Assembly (NCBI GenBank): GCA_016714645.1
Contig: JADKCI010000001.1
Span: 868,001-932,000, forward strand
Reading direction: 5' to 3'
Source of the DNA: Chromatiaceae bacterium
GTDB taxonomy: Bacteria; Pseudomonadota; Gammaproteobacteria; Chromatiales; Chromatiaceae
Length of the DNA stretch: 64,000 nt
The first letter of the stretch is position 1; every line of letters starts with the position of its first letter. A model generated the notes under the pieces. That model ran no database searches. It had not been told where the DNA came from and was given only the letters and a program-made list of their open reading frames with translations. Both the position numbers and the translations under genes were made by a program. Of the stretch, positions 35,224 to 42,588 are shown piece after piece.

Positions 35224-35529
35224 GTGTTGGCGGCCATTCCCTCCCCTGAGGTTTTCCAGGCTATGCTGTCAACCTCCGTCAGGCAGATACTGATGTGTTT
35301 GAGCTTCGAGACCGCCCAGCATGTTTTCGATGATCCCTTGCATGTCACCCGGCAAGACCGAGTCGAGAAGGGTGAATCGCGCTGGCAAACCTTGGGTAGG
35401 GTTGGCGGGGTTATGCTCATGCTCGTGGCGCATTCTTTGACCGAAAGTGACGGTGAGTAAACCATCCGCATCATCTCGGCTCGAAAAGCTGACAGGTCGG
35501 AACGGAGGGTGTATGAACAAGGTTCCTAA
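35224..35529 (+). pseudogene. brnT: BrnT toxin with premature stop and degraded N-terminus
   Basis: The frame reads LSFETAQHVFDDPLHVTRQDRVEKGESRWQTLGRVGGVMLMLVAHSLTESDGE, then TAA at 35458–35460, then TIRIISARKADRSERRVYEQGS and a normal stop at 35527. Both sides of the internal stop match the BrnT ribonuclease, including the RIISARKA and YEQG signatures. The usual N-terminal WDxxKN region is not recognisable. The toxin is therefore inactivated by at least a nonsense mutation. The end overlaps brnA, as in intact loci. Confidence 0.85.
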
Positions 35530-35797
35530 CAACAAGCTGACGCAAGGCCAACTTGAAGAACTGCGAGTCCTGAACGCCATGCCGGACGAGGATATTGACT
35601 ATTCAGATATCCCGCCGACCACCGCCGAGCAATGGCGGGGCGCTGAAGTGGGTCAATTTTATCATCCCCCCAAGGAGCAACTCACCGTGCAGGTCGACGC
35701 GGATGTCGTGGCTTGGTTTAAAGCCCAAGGTCGAGATTACCAAACGCGCATCAATGATCTGTTGCGGCAGGTTATGCTCAGGGAAGCCAAGCATTGA
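35513..35797 (+). CDS. brnA: BrnA-family antitoxin (toxin partner broken)
   Basis: 94 residues from the ATG giving MNKVPNNKLTQGQ. BrnA signatures: PDEDIDYSDIPPTTAEQWRGAEVGQFY near 23–49 and the ribbon–helix–helix domain KEQLTVQVDADVVAWFKAQGRDYQTRINDLLRQVM near 55–88. In active loci BrnA binds BrnT and represses the operon. Here it is intact while BrnT carries a premature stop, so it survives as an orphan antitoxin or DNA-binding regulator. Confidence 0.88.
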   Translation: MNKVPNNKLTQGQLEELRVLNAMPDEDIDYSDIPPTTAEQWRGAEVGQFYHPPKEQLTVQVDADVVAWFKAQGRDYQTRINDLLRQVMLREAKH

Positions 35798-35812
35798 TGT
35801 TTGCCTGGCGCC

Positions 35813-37195
35813 ATGATCAGCGCGGATGGTTCAACCATGGTTGATCCCCATGCCCCCTACGCCCCCCTGATCGCCGCGATCCGCGCCCTCTTCGGCCCCG
35901 GTCCCATCCCCTTGCACCGGCCGGTGTTCGAAGGCCCGGAGCGGCGCTGGCTGGTGGACTGCATCGACTCCAACTTCGTCTCCTCGGTGGGGGCGCGGGT
36001 GACGGAGTTCGAGGCGCGGATCGCGGCCTTCACCGGGGCAGGCTACGCCGTGGCGACGGTCAACGGCACGGCGGCGCTGCACCTGGCCTTGCAATTGGCG
36101 GGGGTGACGGCGGACACGGAGGTCATCACTCAGGCCCTGACCTTCGTCGCCACCTGCAACGCCACCCGCTATGCCGGCGCCTGGCCGGTGTTCGTCGATG
36201 TCGATCGCGACACCCTGAGCCTCAGCCCGGTGGCGCTGGCCGCCTTTCTGAACCAGCACGGCGAGCGCCGGAAGGACGGCGTCTACAACCGGACCAGCGG
36301 CCGGCGACTGGCCGCCTGCGTGCCCATGCATACCTTCGGCCTGCCGGGGCGCATCCAGGAGATCGTGGCCATCTGTGACGCCTGGGGGATTCCGGTCGTC
36401 GAGGATGCGGCCGAGTCCTTAGGCAGTTGGGTGTGGGCGGGCGATGGATTGGCCCCCTCCCCCCGCGCGGGGGAGGGCGGGGGGAGCGGGGGCCAGGCCG
36501 CGGAGACGCCCAACCCCCCGGGCCCCGGCTGGCGCCACACCGGCACCTGCGGCCGGCTGGGGACCCTGAGCTTTAACGGCAACAAGATCATCACCACCGG
36601 TGGCGGGGGCATGATCCTCACCGACGACCCGGAGCTGGCGGCGCGGGCCAAGCATCTGACAACGACAGCCAAGGTCCCGCACCCCTATGAGTTCGTCCAC
36701 GATGCAACGGGCTACAACTACCGCCTGCCCAACCTGAACGCCGCCCTCGGCTGCGCCCAGATGGAACGGCTGCCGGACATGTTGGCGGTCAAGGCGCGGA
36801 TCGCCGCGCGCTATGCGGCGGTGCTGGGGGTCTGGGCGGCGGCCAGCGCCGAGGCGGCGGGAGCGCCCCCGCGGCTGATCCCCCCACTGGCCGGCACCCT
36901 GCCCAATCACTGGCTGAACGCGGTGGTGCTGGATTCCCCGGCGGCGCGGGAGGCCTTGTTGGCCGCTACCAACGGCCAGGGGGTCATGACCCGGCCCATC
37001 TGGCGGCTGATGCACCGCTTGCCCATGTATCAGCATTGCCAGCATGATGGGCTGGAGCATTCGATCTGGCTGGAGGAGCGGGTGGTGAATCTGCCGTCTA
37101 GCGTGCCGGAGGGGGCGATGCCCAGGGACAGGTTTAGAGAAGGTGTCAGGGGCCAGGTTGCTGGGGGCCTGGGGAGAGGGGGCAGGAGGCGTTAA
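35813..37195 (+). CDS. LegC-family PLP-dependent aminotransferase, with repeat-derived insert and tail
   Basis: 460 residues from the ATG at 35813 (a TTG at 35801 or ATG at 35837 are alternatives). A DegT/DnrJ/EryC1 sugar aminotransferase of the LegC type: IPLHRPVFEGPERRWLVDCIDSNFVSSVG near 32, VNGTAALHLALQLAG, QALTFVATCNATRY, VEDAAESLGSW, and the PLP lysine in SFNGNKIITTGGGG near 255–268. These make UDP-4-amino-4,6-dideoxy-HexNAc from the 4-keto sugar. Two oddities: a C/G-rich palindrome is translated in frame at about residues 213–235, right after ESLGSWVWAGDG, and the natural end VNLPSSVPEGA is followed by a 20-residue extension read from another repeat. Whether it still folds is open. Confidence 0.82.
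   Translation: MISADGSTMVDPHAPYAPLIAAIRALFGPGPIPLHRPVFEGPERRWLVDCIDSNFVSSVGARVTEFEARIAAFTGAGYAVATVNGTAALHLALQLAGVTADTEVITQALTFVATCNATRYAGAWPVFVDVDRDTLSLSPVALAAFLNQHGERRKDGVYNRTSGRRLAACVPMHTFGLPGRIQEIVAICDAWGIPVVEDAAESLGSWVWAGDGLAPSPRAGEGGGSGGQAAETPNPPGPGWRHTGTCGRLGTLSFNGNKIITTGGGGMILTDDPELAARAKHLTTTAKVPHPYEFVHDATGYNYRLPNLNAALGCAQMERLPDMLAVKARIAARYAAVLGVWAAASAEAAGAPPRLIPPLAGTLPNHWLNAVVLDSPAAREALLAATNGQGVMTRPIWRLMHRLPMYQHCQHDGLEHSIWLEERVVNLPSSVPEGAMPRDRFREGVRGQVAGGLGRGGRRR
36451..36495 (+). repeat. C/G-rich palindromic element inside the aminotransferase gene
   Basis: GGCCCCCTCCCCCCGCGCGG then GGGAGGGCGGGGGGAG, the same palindrome family as at 29902. It is translated as LAPSPRAGEGGGSGG between the conserved ESLGSW and the GTCGRLGTLSFNGNK block, where family members have a short loop. 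It keeps the frame open. Confidence 0.78.
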
Positions 37196-37211
37196 CCCAA
37201 ACCGAGACCCT

Positions 37212-37652
37212 ATGAGCCACGACCACAACTTCAAGAACCTCATCCTCGACTACCCGCACCAGGCCATCCGGGGCCTCGTCACGCGGGAACCGAGCCCCGA
37301 GAAGCGGCTCAAATACGTCGACTTCATCGACATCTATGCCGACCTGGATGACAATGAACGCCAGCGTTATACCCAACTTTACCCGCAAGAGGTAACTACC
37401 ATGGCTGGATTTGCGCAGCGTTTTACCGAAAAAGGCCGGGAAGAAGGCCATATAGAAGGCCATAAAGAAGGCCATAAAGAAGGCCTGCAGCGTGGGGAAT
37501 CGCGGATCCTGACCGCCTTGCTGCGCCTGCGCTTTGGCGACCTGCCCGCCGACATCCACCAGCGCATCGAAGTCGCCGATGCCGACACCCTACTGCGCTG
37601 GTCCGAACGCGTGCTCACCGCCGCGACCCTGGACGAGATCCTGGCCGATTGA
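37212..37652 (+). CDS. Rpn/DUF4351-type protein with deleted nuclease core, copy 1
   Basis: 146 residues. N-terminus MSHDHNFKNLILDYPHQA is that of the Rpn-like PD-(D/E)XK transposase-related nucleases; the C-terminal half (RLKYVDFIDIYADLDDNERQRY, TMAGFAQRF, an EGHKEG repeat run, and LLRLRFGDLPADIHQRIEVADADTLLRW, the DUF4351 helix bundle) is present. The roughly 150 residues between QAI and RGLV, which hold the catalytic site, are missing, and the frame is kept. It cannot be a nuclease as it stands. Preceded by part of a palindromic repeat. Confidence 0.75.
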   Translation: MSHDHNFKNLILDYPHQAIRGLVTREPSPEKRLKYVDFIDIYADLDDNERQRYTQLYPQEVTTMAGFAQRFTEKGREEGHIEGHKEGHKEGLQRGESRILTALLRLRFGDLPADIHQRIEVADADTLLRWSERVLTAATLDEILAD

Positions 37653-37797
37653 ATCTGGATCGGAGCCAGTCCATCCCCAGCGGTTTCGGGTGCTGTTGAT
37701 CGCAGCGTTGCGGCAACCGATACCGGAAGTACCCTGAGCGGCTTAGGGCGGTTTTCCCGCCCTTAGAGACATCACTCGCTGGCAATTGGAGGGCATT

Positions 37798-38178
37798 ATG
37801 GGCCATATCTTTGCCGATATTCAGTTGACCAACCCGCGTAAACCCGCATTAAAGGCCCTGTCCGTCCGCGCTCTGGCTGACAGGGGTGCCTTGATGTTGT
37901 GCCTGCCCGAACATATCGCGATCCAACTCGAATTGGAAACCGAGACCCTGCGCGAGGTCACGGTGGCCGACGGGCGTGCCATGAAAGTGCCTTATGTGGG
38001 TCCCGTCAAGGTCGCCTTTGACAACCGCATCTGCTTCGTCGGCGCCTTGGTCCTGGGTGATGAAGTCCTGCTCGGCGCGGTCCCCATGGAAGACCTGGAT
38101 TTGGTGCTGATGCCGAGCACCCAACAGGTCACGGCCAACCCCGCCAGCCCGAATATCCCGCATGCCAGGGTAAAATAA
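37798..38178 (+). CDS. Retropepsin-like aspartic protease domain protein with altered active site
   Basis: 126 residues from the ATG giving MGHIFADIQL. Clan AA aspartic protease-like single domain: ALSVRALADRGALMLCLPEHIAIQL near 22–46, EVTVADGRAMKVPYVGPVKVAF, and LVLGDEVLLGAVPMEDLDLVLMP near 85–107. Relatives have the catalytic D-T/S-G-A triplet; here it reads ADRGA, replacing the Thr/Ser that supports the aspartate. Proteolysis is doubtful. Often found beside toxin–antitoxin genes; role unknown. Confidence 0.72.
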   Translation: MGHIFADIQLTNPRKPALKALSVRALADRGALMLCLPEHIAIQLELETETLREVTVADGRAMKVPYVGPVKVAFDNRICFVGALVLGDEVLLGAVPMEDLDLVLMPSTQQVTANPASPNIPHARVK

Positions 38179-38240
38179 AGGGCAGTGCCCCAATGCGCAG
38201 GACGCATTTTGCCTAACAGGCTGTTAATAAAGGCTAAATG

Positions 38241-38303
38241 GTGTAGACCGACGGCCTGGCGCCGACCCTGGAGGCGGTGCGTAACAAGCTGGAGCAGTTT
38301 TGA
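38241..38303 (+). pseudogene. Bi-domain oxidoreductase fragment
   Basis: About 20 codons (TDGLAPTLEAVRNKLEQF, then TGA), matching residues around TDGLMTTVDAVRAKLAQP of the complete gene and nearly identical to 46200–46255 in the third module. It is followed at once by the palindromic repeats and then by the second Rpn-type gene. Confidence 0.8.
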
Positions 38304-38413
38304 GCCCCCTCTCCCCAGCCCTCCCCCGCCAGGGGGGAGGGAGCAAGAAGTCACACCGCCGTGCCCGCTTCTCTCCCCTCCCCCCGCGCGGGGGAGGGGC
38401 CGGGGGAGAGGGG
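38304..38413 (+). repeat. Two C/G-rich palindromic elements in tandem
   Basis: One unit at about 38304–38342 (CCCCCTCTCCCCAGCCCTCC, then CGCCAGGGGGGAGGGAG) and a second at about 38371–38413 (CCCCTCCCCCCGCGCGGGGG, then AGGGGCCGGGGGAGAGGGGG). Each can form a strong stem. They separate an oxidoreductase fragment from an Rpn-type gene, the same order as at 46.2–46.4 kb. Confidence 0.82.
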
Positions 38414-38442
38414 GCGGAAGCCGTTAGCCCAACCGAGACCCC

Positions 38443-38952
38443 ATGAACCACGACCACAACTTCAAAAACCTCATCCTCGACTACCCGCACCAGGCCATCG
38501 ACTTCTTTGCCGCCGTCGAGGCGCAAGCCATCGGGGGCCTCGTCACGCTGGAACCGAGCCCCGAGCAGCGGCTCAAATACGTCGACTTCATCGACATCTA
38601 TGCCGACCTGGATGACAATGAACGCCAGCGTTATACCCAACTTTACCCGCAAGAGGTAACCACCATGGCTGGATTTGCGCAGCGTTTTACCGACAAAGGC
38701 CGAGAGGAAGGTCGGCAAGAAGGCCGGCAAGAAGGCCATAAAGAAGGCCGGCAAGAAGGCCATAAAGAAGGCCATAAAGAAGGCCTGCAGCGTGGGGAAG
38801 CGCGGATCCTGACCGCTCAATTACGCCTGCGCTTTGGCGACCTGCCCGCCGACATCCACCAGCGCATCGAAGTCGCCGATGCCGACACCCTACTGCGCTG
38901 GTCCGAACGCGTGCTCACCGCCGCGACCCTGGACGAGATCCTGGCCGATTGA
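38443..38952 (+). CDS. Rpn/DUF4351-type protein with deleted nuclease core, copy 2
   Basis: 169 residues, almost identical to copy 1 at 37212 but with a different inner deletion: it keeps the N-terminus as far as FFAAVEAQ before joining AIGGLVTLEPSPEQRLKYVDF. The catalytic PD-(D/E)XK region is again absent. The glycine/charged repeat is longer (EGRQEG and EGHKEG units, about seven against four). The DUF4351 end is intact to EILAD. Two separate, frame-preserving deletions of the same core suggest the remaining ends are tolerated or useful. Confidence 0.75.
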   Translation: MNHDHNFKNLILDYPHQAIDFFAAVEAQAIGGLVTLEPSPEQRLKYVDFIDIYADLDDNERQRYTQLYPQEVTTMAGFAQRFTDKGREEGRQEGRQEGHKEGRQEGHKEGHKEGLQRGEARILTAQLRLRFGDLPADIHQRIEVADADTLLRWSERVLTAATLDEILAD

Positions 38953-38998
38953 ATCTGGATCGGAGCCAGTCCATCCCCCGGAGTCCACCCATGAATAG

Positions 38999-39033
38999 TG
39001 GAACTGGTGCGCGATATCCGCAGCACCCTGGGC
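38999..39033 (+). pseudogene. Fragment of the short sugar dehydratase gene
   Basis: 35 bp (GTGGAACTGGTGCGCGATAT and following) identical to 40917–40953 within the dehydratase at 40709–41899 (codons VELVRDIRSTLG). It stands alone, with unrelated DNA on both sides, and shows that a copy of that gene once lay here. Confidence 0.7.
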
Positions 39034-39166
39034 CCCCGGTGTCAGGATAGATGTCACCTCCCCCGCGGAGAATTTATGTGACGATGGGGCATCATCGTTG
39101 TCGAGGGGCCTTGACCGCCAGATCGCGCGGCGCAAGCCCTCGGCGACGCACAACTGGTATTCATTC

Positions 39167-39292
39167 ATGACCCACTCTTCACCCGAGTTCAAAGCCAGCC
39201 TCATGGCTAAGATGCTGCCCCCGCAGCGCCGCGCTGTTGGCGAGTTGGCGCAAGAGACGGGGATCCCCAAGGACACCCTCTACCGTTGGCGC
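39167..39292 (+). pseudogene. Transposase OrfA-type N-terminal fragment
   Basis: MTHSSPEFKASLMAKMLPPQ, then VGELAQETGIPKDTLYRWRD, matches the start of small helix-turn-helix transposase subunits (IS3-type OrfA). After about 42 codons it runs directly into the decayed sugar transferase copy. No element ends or OrfB part could be found. Confidence 0.65.
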
Positions 39293-39873
39293 GATTTACC
39301 GGCGAGGGCGAGGTCTTTTATCGCCAACCGCGGGTAGGCAAGGATGGTAAGCTCTTCGATCTACTCAAGTTTGCGACCATGCTCAAGGATAGCCCGAACA
39401 TCGGTACGGGCGAATTGACCCTCCACAACGACCCGCGGGTGTTGCCGGTGGGGCGCTGGCTACGCAAGAGCAAGATCAACGAATTGCCGCAATTGATCAA
39501 TGTCTGGCTTGGCCACATGAGCATCGCCGGGCCCCGGCCCCAGACCCCGCGCTGCTTTGGCGCCTAGGCGGAATCGGTGCAGCGGGAACTGATCAAGGTC
39601 CGCCCTGGCCTGTCTGGCATCGGCCTCATCCTGTTCCGTGGCGAGGAGAAGATGATGAAGGACGCCGCCGACCCGGTGGCCTTCTATGACCTGGTGATCA
39701 TGCCCTACAAGGGCGAGGTGGAGCGCTGGTATATCGAGCACCATACGGCCAGGAATTACTTTCTGATCATCATCGCCACCATCTGGATCATCCTCTTCCC
39801 CAAGAGCCCGATAGCCTGGAAGTGGTTTAAGGGCTTACCCAACCCGCCGAAGGAACTGGCGGTCTATATGTGA
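39286..39873 (+). pseudogene. PglC/WcaJ-type sugar transferase, inactivated copy
   Basis: From RFTGEGEVFYRQPRVGKDGKLFD onward it is over 90% identical to the complete sugar transferase at 41899–42579. Two defects are visible. The first 30 or so codons with the membrane helix are replaced by the transposase fragment, and a TAG at 39565–39567 takes the place of a tyrosine codon (FAAYAEE in the intact copy, FGA-stop-AES here). The rest to the end is open. Confidence 0.88.
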
Positions 39874-39904
39874 TGGGATGGGTTGTTTCTCCCCACCCCT
39901 GCTA

Positions 39905-39938
39905 CGCAAGAACCTGGCTACGGTCAGGTTTTTTTGCG
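39905..39938 (+). terminator. Rho-independent terminator
   Basis: Stem AACCTG/CAGGTT around the loop GCTACGGT, extended by an outer CGCAA/TTGCG pairing, with a run of seven T bases at 39929–39935. It lies about 30 bp after the end of the inactivated sugar transferase and would stop transcription from the left. Confidence 0.78.
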
Positions 39939-40082
39939 TTTGGGGTACTCTTCCCGGCACCGCCGTTGATCGCAACCGGCCTGACACTAGGGTTTGACCT
40001 TGGTGCCGAGCCTGCGGGTGGGCCGCTGTTTGCGGGGTGAATTCTCCTGGGTCCCGGTACCTGATCACACGGGGCTGGACAC

Positions 40083-40243
40083 GATACCAATGGCCGGGGG
40101 GTCATGACCCAGCCTATCTGGCGGCTGATGCACCGCTTGCCATGTATGCCGATTGCCAGCATGATGGGTCGGCCAATTCCCTCTAGTTGGAATCGCGGGT
40201 GGTGAATCTGCCCTCCAGCGTGCCGGAGGGGGTGATGACTGAA
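40083..40243 (+). pseudogene. LegC-type aminotransferase, 3' fragment
   Basis: Matches the complete gene at about 36964–37125: TNGRGVMTQPIWRLMHRLP, then the DNA of HCQHDG...SIWLEERVVNLPSSVPEG with frameshifts and a TAG. It comes after the sugar transferase pseudogene, so the decayed block 39.0–40.3 kb carries parts of dehydratase, sugar transferase and aminotransferase genes that also exist intact in the window. Confidence 0.8.
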
Positions 40244-40331
40244 GGCGCAGGCATTGAGGCTGCGCGGCAATGATGATCAAGATGCCGCAAGGTCTAGGCG
40301 TCGATCCTAACGAGTCTTAAGGTCGTTGAAA

Positions 40332-40613
40332 ATGCAATTTTATTCGGTACAACAAGCAGCGGCTGGTTTAGGCGAGGTCATTGCCATGGCCGTACGGGAT
40401 CATGAAGAAGCGGCCATCGTTTCGGATTGCGGTGCGGTGGTGCTCATTCCCCAGGATGAATTCGATGCAATGCGCGAAACGCTGGGACTGCTGAGTGATC
40501 GACGTGCTTTAGATGCGTTGCTGGCCGGCCCTGCGCAGCGCGATGCTGGACGTTTGTCTGACCTGCCAACCGTTGAACAGATATTCCATGACTTACAAAG
40601 TTCGAATTCTTGA
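40332..40613 (+). CDS. Phd/YefM-family antitoxin
   Basis: 93 residues from the ATG giving MQFYSVQQAAAGLGEVIAMAV (a TTG two codons earlier is possible). The YefM/Phd fold is recognisable: the N-terminal DNA-binding part, then AAIVSDCGAVVLIPQDEFDAMRETLGLL, and a toxin-binding C-terminal tail ending VEQIFHDLQ. The overlapping downstream toxin gene is cut short, so this is another antitoxin without a working partner. Confidence 0.82.
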   Translation: MQFYSVQQAAAGLGEVIAMAVRDHEEAAIVSDCGAVVLIPQDEFDAMRETLGLLSDRRALDALLAGPAQRDAGRLSDLPTVEQIFHDLQSSNS

Positions 40614-40716
40614 AAACGCACAGGAAGATCTGGATTGGCTGCGCAAGAACGATCGTACCGGCTACCTCAAATTTATCCTTTGGCACGTGAGTGCCTTGGA
40701 GTTCCCTTATGTATGA
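40588..40716 (+). pseudogene. YoeB/Txe-type toxin, truncated to its N-terminal third
   Basis: MTYKVRILENAQEDLDWLRKNDRTGYLKF matches the start of YoeB/Txe-like RNases of the RelE fold, overlapping the antitoxin by 26 bp as intact pairs do. After codon 29 the frame leaves the family (ILWHVSALEFPYV) and stops inside the start of the dehydratase gene. The catalytic residues in the C-terminal half are lost. A deletion seems to have joined the toxin to the promoter-proximal end of the dehydratase gene. Confidence 0.8.
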
Positions 40717-41899
40717 TGTCCTGCAACTGATCGGCCGGGATCAGGCGCTGTTCGAGGCGGACCTGACCCGCCATGAAGCCCTGCTGTCGGAGCGGGTGAA
40801 AACCAGTCGCTTCCTGGTCATCGGTGGCGCCGGGTCCATCGGCCAGGCGGTGGCGCGGGAGATCTTCAAGCGCCGGCCCCGGGTGCTGCATGTGGTGGAC
40901 ATCAGCGAAAACAATCTGGTGGAACTGGTGCGCGATATCCGCAGCACCCTGGGCTACATCGAGGGGGACTTCCGCACCTTTGCTATCGACTGCGGTTCGG
41001 TGGAATTTGGCGCCCTGCTGCGCTGGGCGGGAGGCTATGATTATGTGCTGAATCTGTCAGCCCTCAAGCATGTGCGCAGCGAGAAGGACCCGTTCACGCT
41101 GATGCGGATGGTGGATGTCAACATCCTCAACACCATCGCCGCCCTAGCGCAGGCCCAAGCGGGGGGCGCCCGCAAGTATTTCTGCGTGTCCACCGACAAG
41201 GCCGCCAACCCGGCCAATATGATGGGCGCCAGCAAGCGCATCATGGAGATGTTCCTGATGCGGGCGAGCCTGGGGCTGCCGATCTCCACGGCGCGCTTCG
41301 CCAACGTCGCCTTCTCCGACGGCTCCCTGTTGCACGGCTTCAACCAGCGCTTTGCCAAGCGCCAGCCCTTTTCGGCACCCAACGACGTGCGGCGCTATTT
41401 CGTCACCCCCCAGGAGTCCGGCGAGCTGTGCCTGCTGTCCTGCCTGCTGGGGGAGAACCGCGACATCTTCTTCCCCAAGCTGAGCGAGAAGCTGCACCTC
41501 ATTACCTTCAGCGAGATCGCCGTGCGCTACCTGCACGCCTTGGGCTACGAGCCTTACCTCTGCGCCAGCGAGGACGAGGCGCGGGACTGCGTGGCCGAGC
41601 GCCTGGCCCGGAAGCAGTGGCCTTGCTATTTCTTTGCCAGCGATACCACGGGCGAGAAGGATTTCGAGGAGTTTTATACCGAGCGCGAAACCCTGGACCT
41701 GGACCGTTTCGCGACCATCGGCGTCATCAAGAACGCGCCTGAGTTTGAGCCCGCCAAACTGGAACTGTTCCTGGAACGCATCGCCGCCTTAAAGGCCCAG
41801 GGTATCTGGGAGCGCGACGAGCTGGTGGAGCTGTTTCACACTATGATCCCCGAGTTTGGGCACAGGGAACTGGGCAAGTTTTTGGATGACAAGATGTGA
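40709..41899 (+). CDS. Short FlaA1/LegB-type nucleotide-sugar 4,6-dehydratase
   Basis: 396 residues from the ATG at 40709; a GTG at 40691 is possible. Soluble extended SDR of the polysaccharide biosynthesis protein (CapD) group: FLVIGGAGSIGQAVAREIFKR near 31–51, VVDISENNLVELVRDI, LNLSALKHVRSEKDPFT, STDKAANPANMMGASKRIMEMFL near 164–186, and TARFANVAFSDGSLLHGF. It probably forms a UDP-4-keto-6-deoxy-HexNAc for the LegC-type aminotransferase. Its stop overlaps the sugar transferase start. The 5' end overlaps the truncated toxin, so its natural promoter may be gone. Confidence 0.83.
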   Translation: MYDVLQLIGRDQALFEADLTRHEALLSERVKTSRFLVIGGAGSIGQAVAREIFKRRPRVLHVVDISENNLVELVRDIRSTLGYIEGDFRTFAIDCGSVEFGALLRWAGGYDYVLNLSALKHVRSEKDPFTLMRMVDVNILNTIAALAQAQAGGARKYFCVSTDKAANPANMMGASKRIMEMFLMRASLGLPISTARFANVAFSDGSLLHGFNQRFAKRQPFSAPNDVRRYFVTPQESGELCLLSCLLGENRDIFFPKLSEKLHLITFSEIAVRYLHALGYEPYLCASEDEARDCVAERLARKQWPCYFFASDTTGEKDFEEFYTERETLDLDRFATIGVIKNAPEFEPAKLELFLERIAALKAQGIWERDELVELFHTMIPEFGHRELGKFLDDKM

Positions 41900-42579
41900 T
41901 GGCTAAATTCGACGGTACCCGAATCGCCGATCTTATCCTGGCGACCATTTTTATCTCTTGGGTGTTGCCGCTCTGGATCATTGTGATCCCAATCCTGCGC
42001 TTTACGGGGGAGGGCGAGGTCTTTTTCCGCCAACCGCGCGTGGGCAAGGATGGCAAGCTGTTTGATCTGCTGAAATTTGCGACCATGCTCAAGAATAGCC
42101 CGAACATCGGTACGGGCGAACTGACCCTCCACAACGACCCGCGGGTGTTGCCGGTCGGGCGCTGGCTGCGCAAAAGCAAGATCAATGAGTTGCCGCAGTT
42201 GATCAATGTGTGGCTGGGCCACATGAGTATCGTGGGGCCGCGACCCCAAACGCCACGTTGCTTTGCCGCCTATGCCGAGGAGATTCAACGCGAGCTGAGC
42301 AAGGTTCGTCCTGGCTTGTCGGGGATGGGTCCTATCCTGTTCCGTGGCGAGGAGAAGATGATGAAGGACGCCGCCGACCCGGTGGCCTTCTATGACCTGG
42401 TGATCATGCCCTACAAGGGCGAGGTGGAGCGCTGGTATATCGAGCACCATACGGCCAGGAATTACTTTCTGATCATCATCGCCACCATCTGGATCATCCT
42501 CTTCCCCAAGAGCCAGATAGCCTGGAAGTGGTTTAAGGGCCTGCCCAAGCCGCCGGCTGAGTTGGCGCCCTATTTTTAG
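41899..42579 (+). CDS. PglC/WcaJ-type sugar-phosphate transferase (initiating enzyme)
   Basis: 226 residues, a monotopic phosphoglycosyl transferase. N-terminal re-entrant hydrophobic helix (DLILATIFISWVLPLWIIVIP, about 9–29), EVFFRQPRVGKDGKLFDLLKFATM near 37–60, NDPRVLPVGRWLRKSKINELPQLINV near 77–102, GHMSIVGPRPQTP and VRPGLSGMGPILFRGEE. It moves a sugar-1-phosphate from a UDP-sugar to undecaprenyl phosphate and so starts the repeat unit. A hydrophobic C-terminal stretch (YFLIIIATIWIILFP) is unusual for this family. An inactive copy lies at 39.3–39.9 kb. Confidence 0.87.
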   Translation: MAKFDGTRIADLILATIFISWVLPLWIIVIPILRFTGEGEVFFRQPRVGKDGKLFDLLKFATMLKNSPNIGTGELTLHNDPRVLPVGRWLRKSKINELPQLINVWLGHMSIVGPRPQTPRCFAAYAEEIQRELSKVRPGLSGMGPILFRGEEKMMKDAADPVAFYDLVIMPYKGEVERWYIEHHTARNYFLIIIATIWIILFPKSQIAWKWFKGLPKPPAELAPYF

Positions 42580-42588
42580 CCCCCGCCC

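Noticed and set aside
38690..38800. Possible CRISPR or minisatellite array in the Rpn-type gene
   Set aside because: The repeats are 12–18-bp coding repeats (EGHKEG and EGRQEG) without spacers, inside an open frame.
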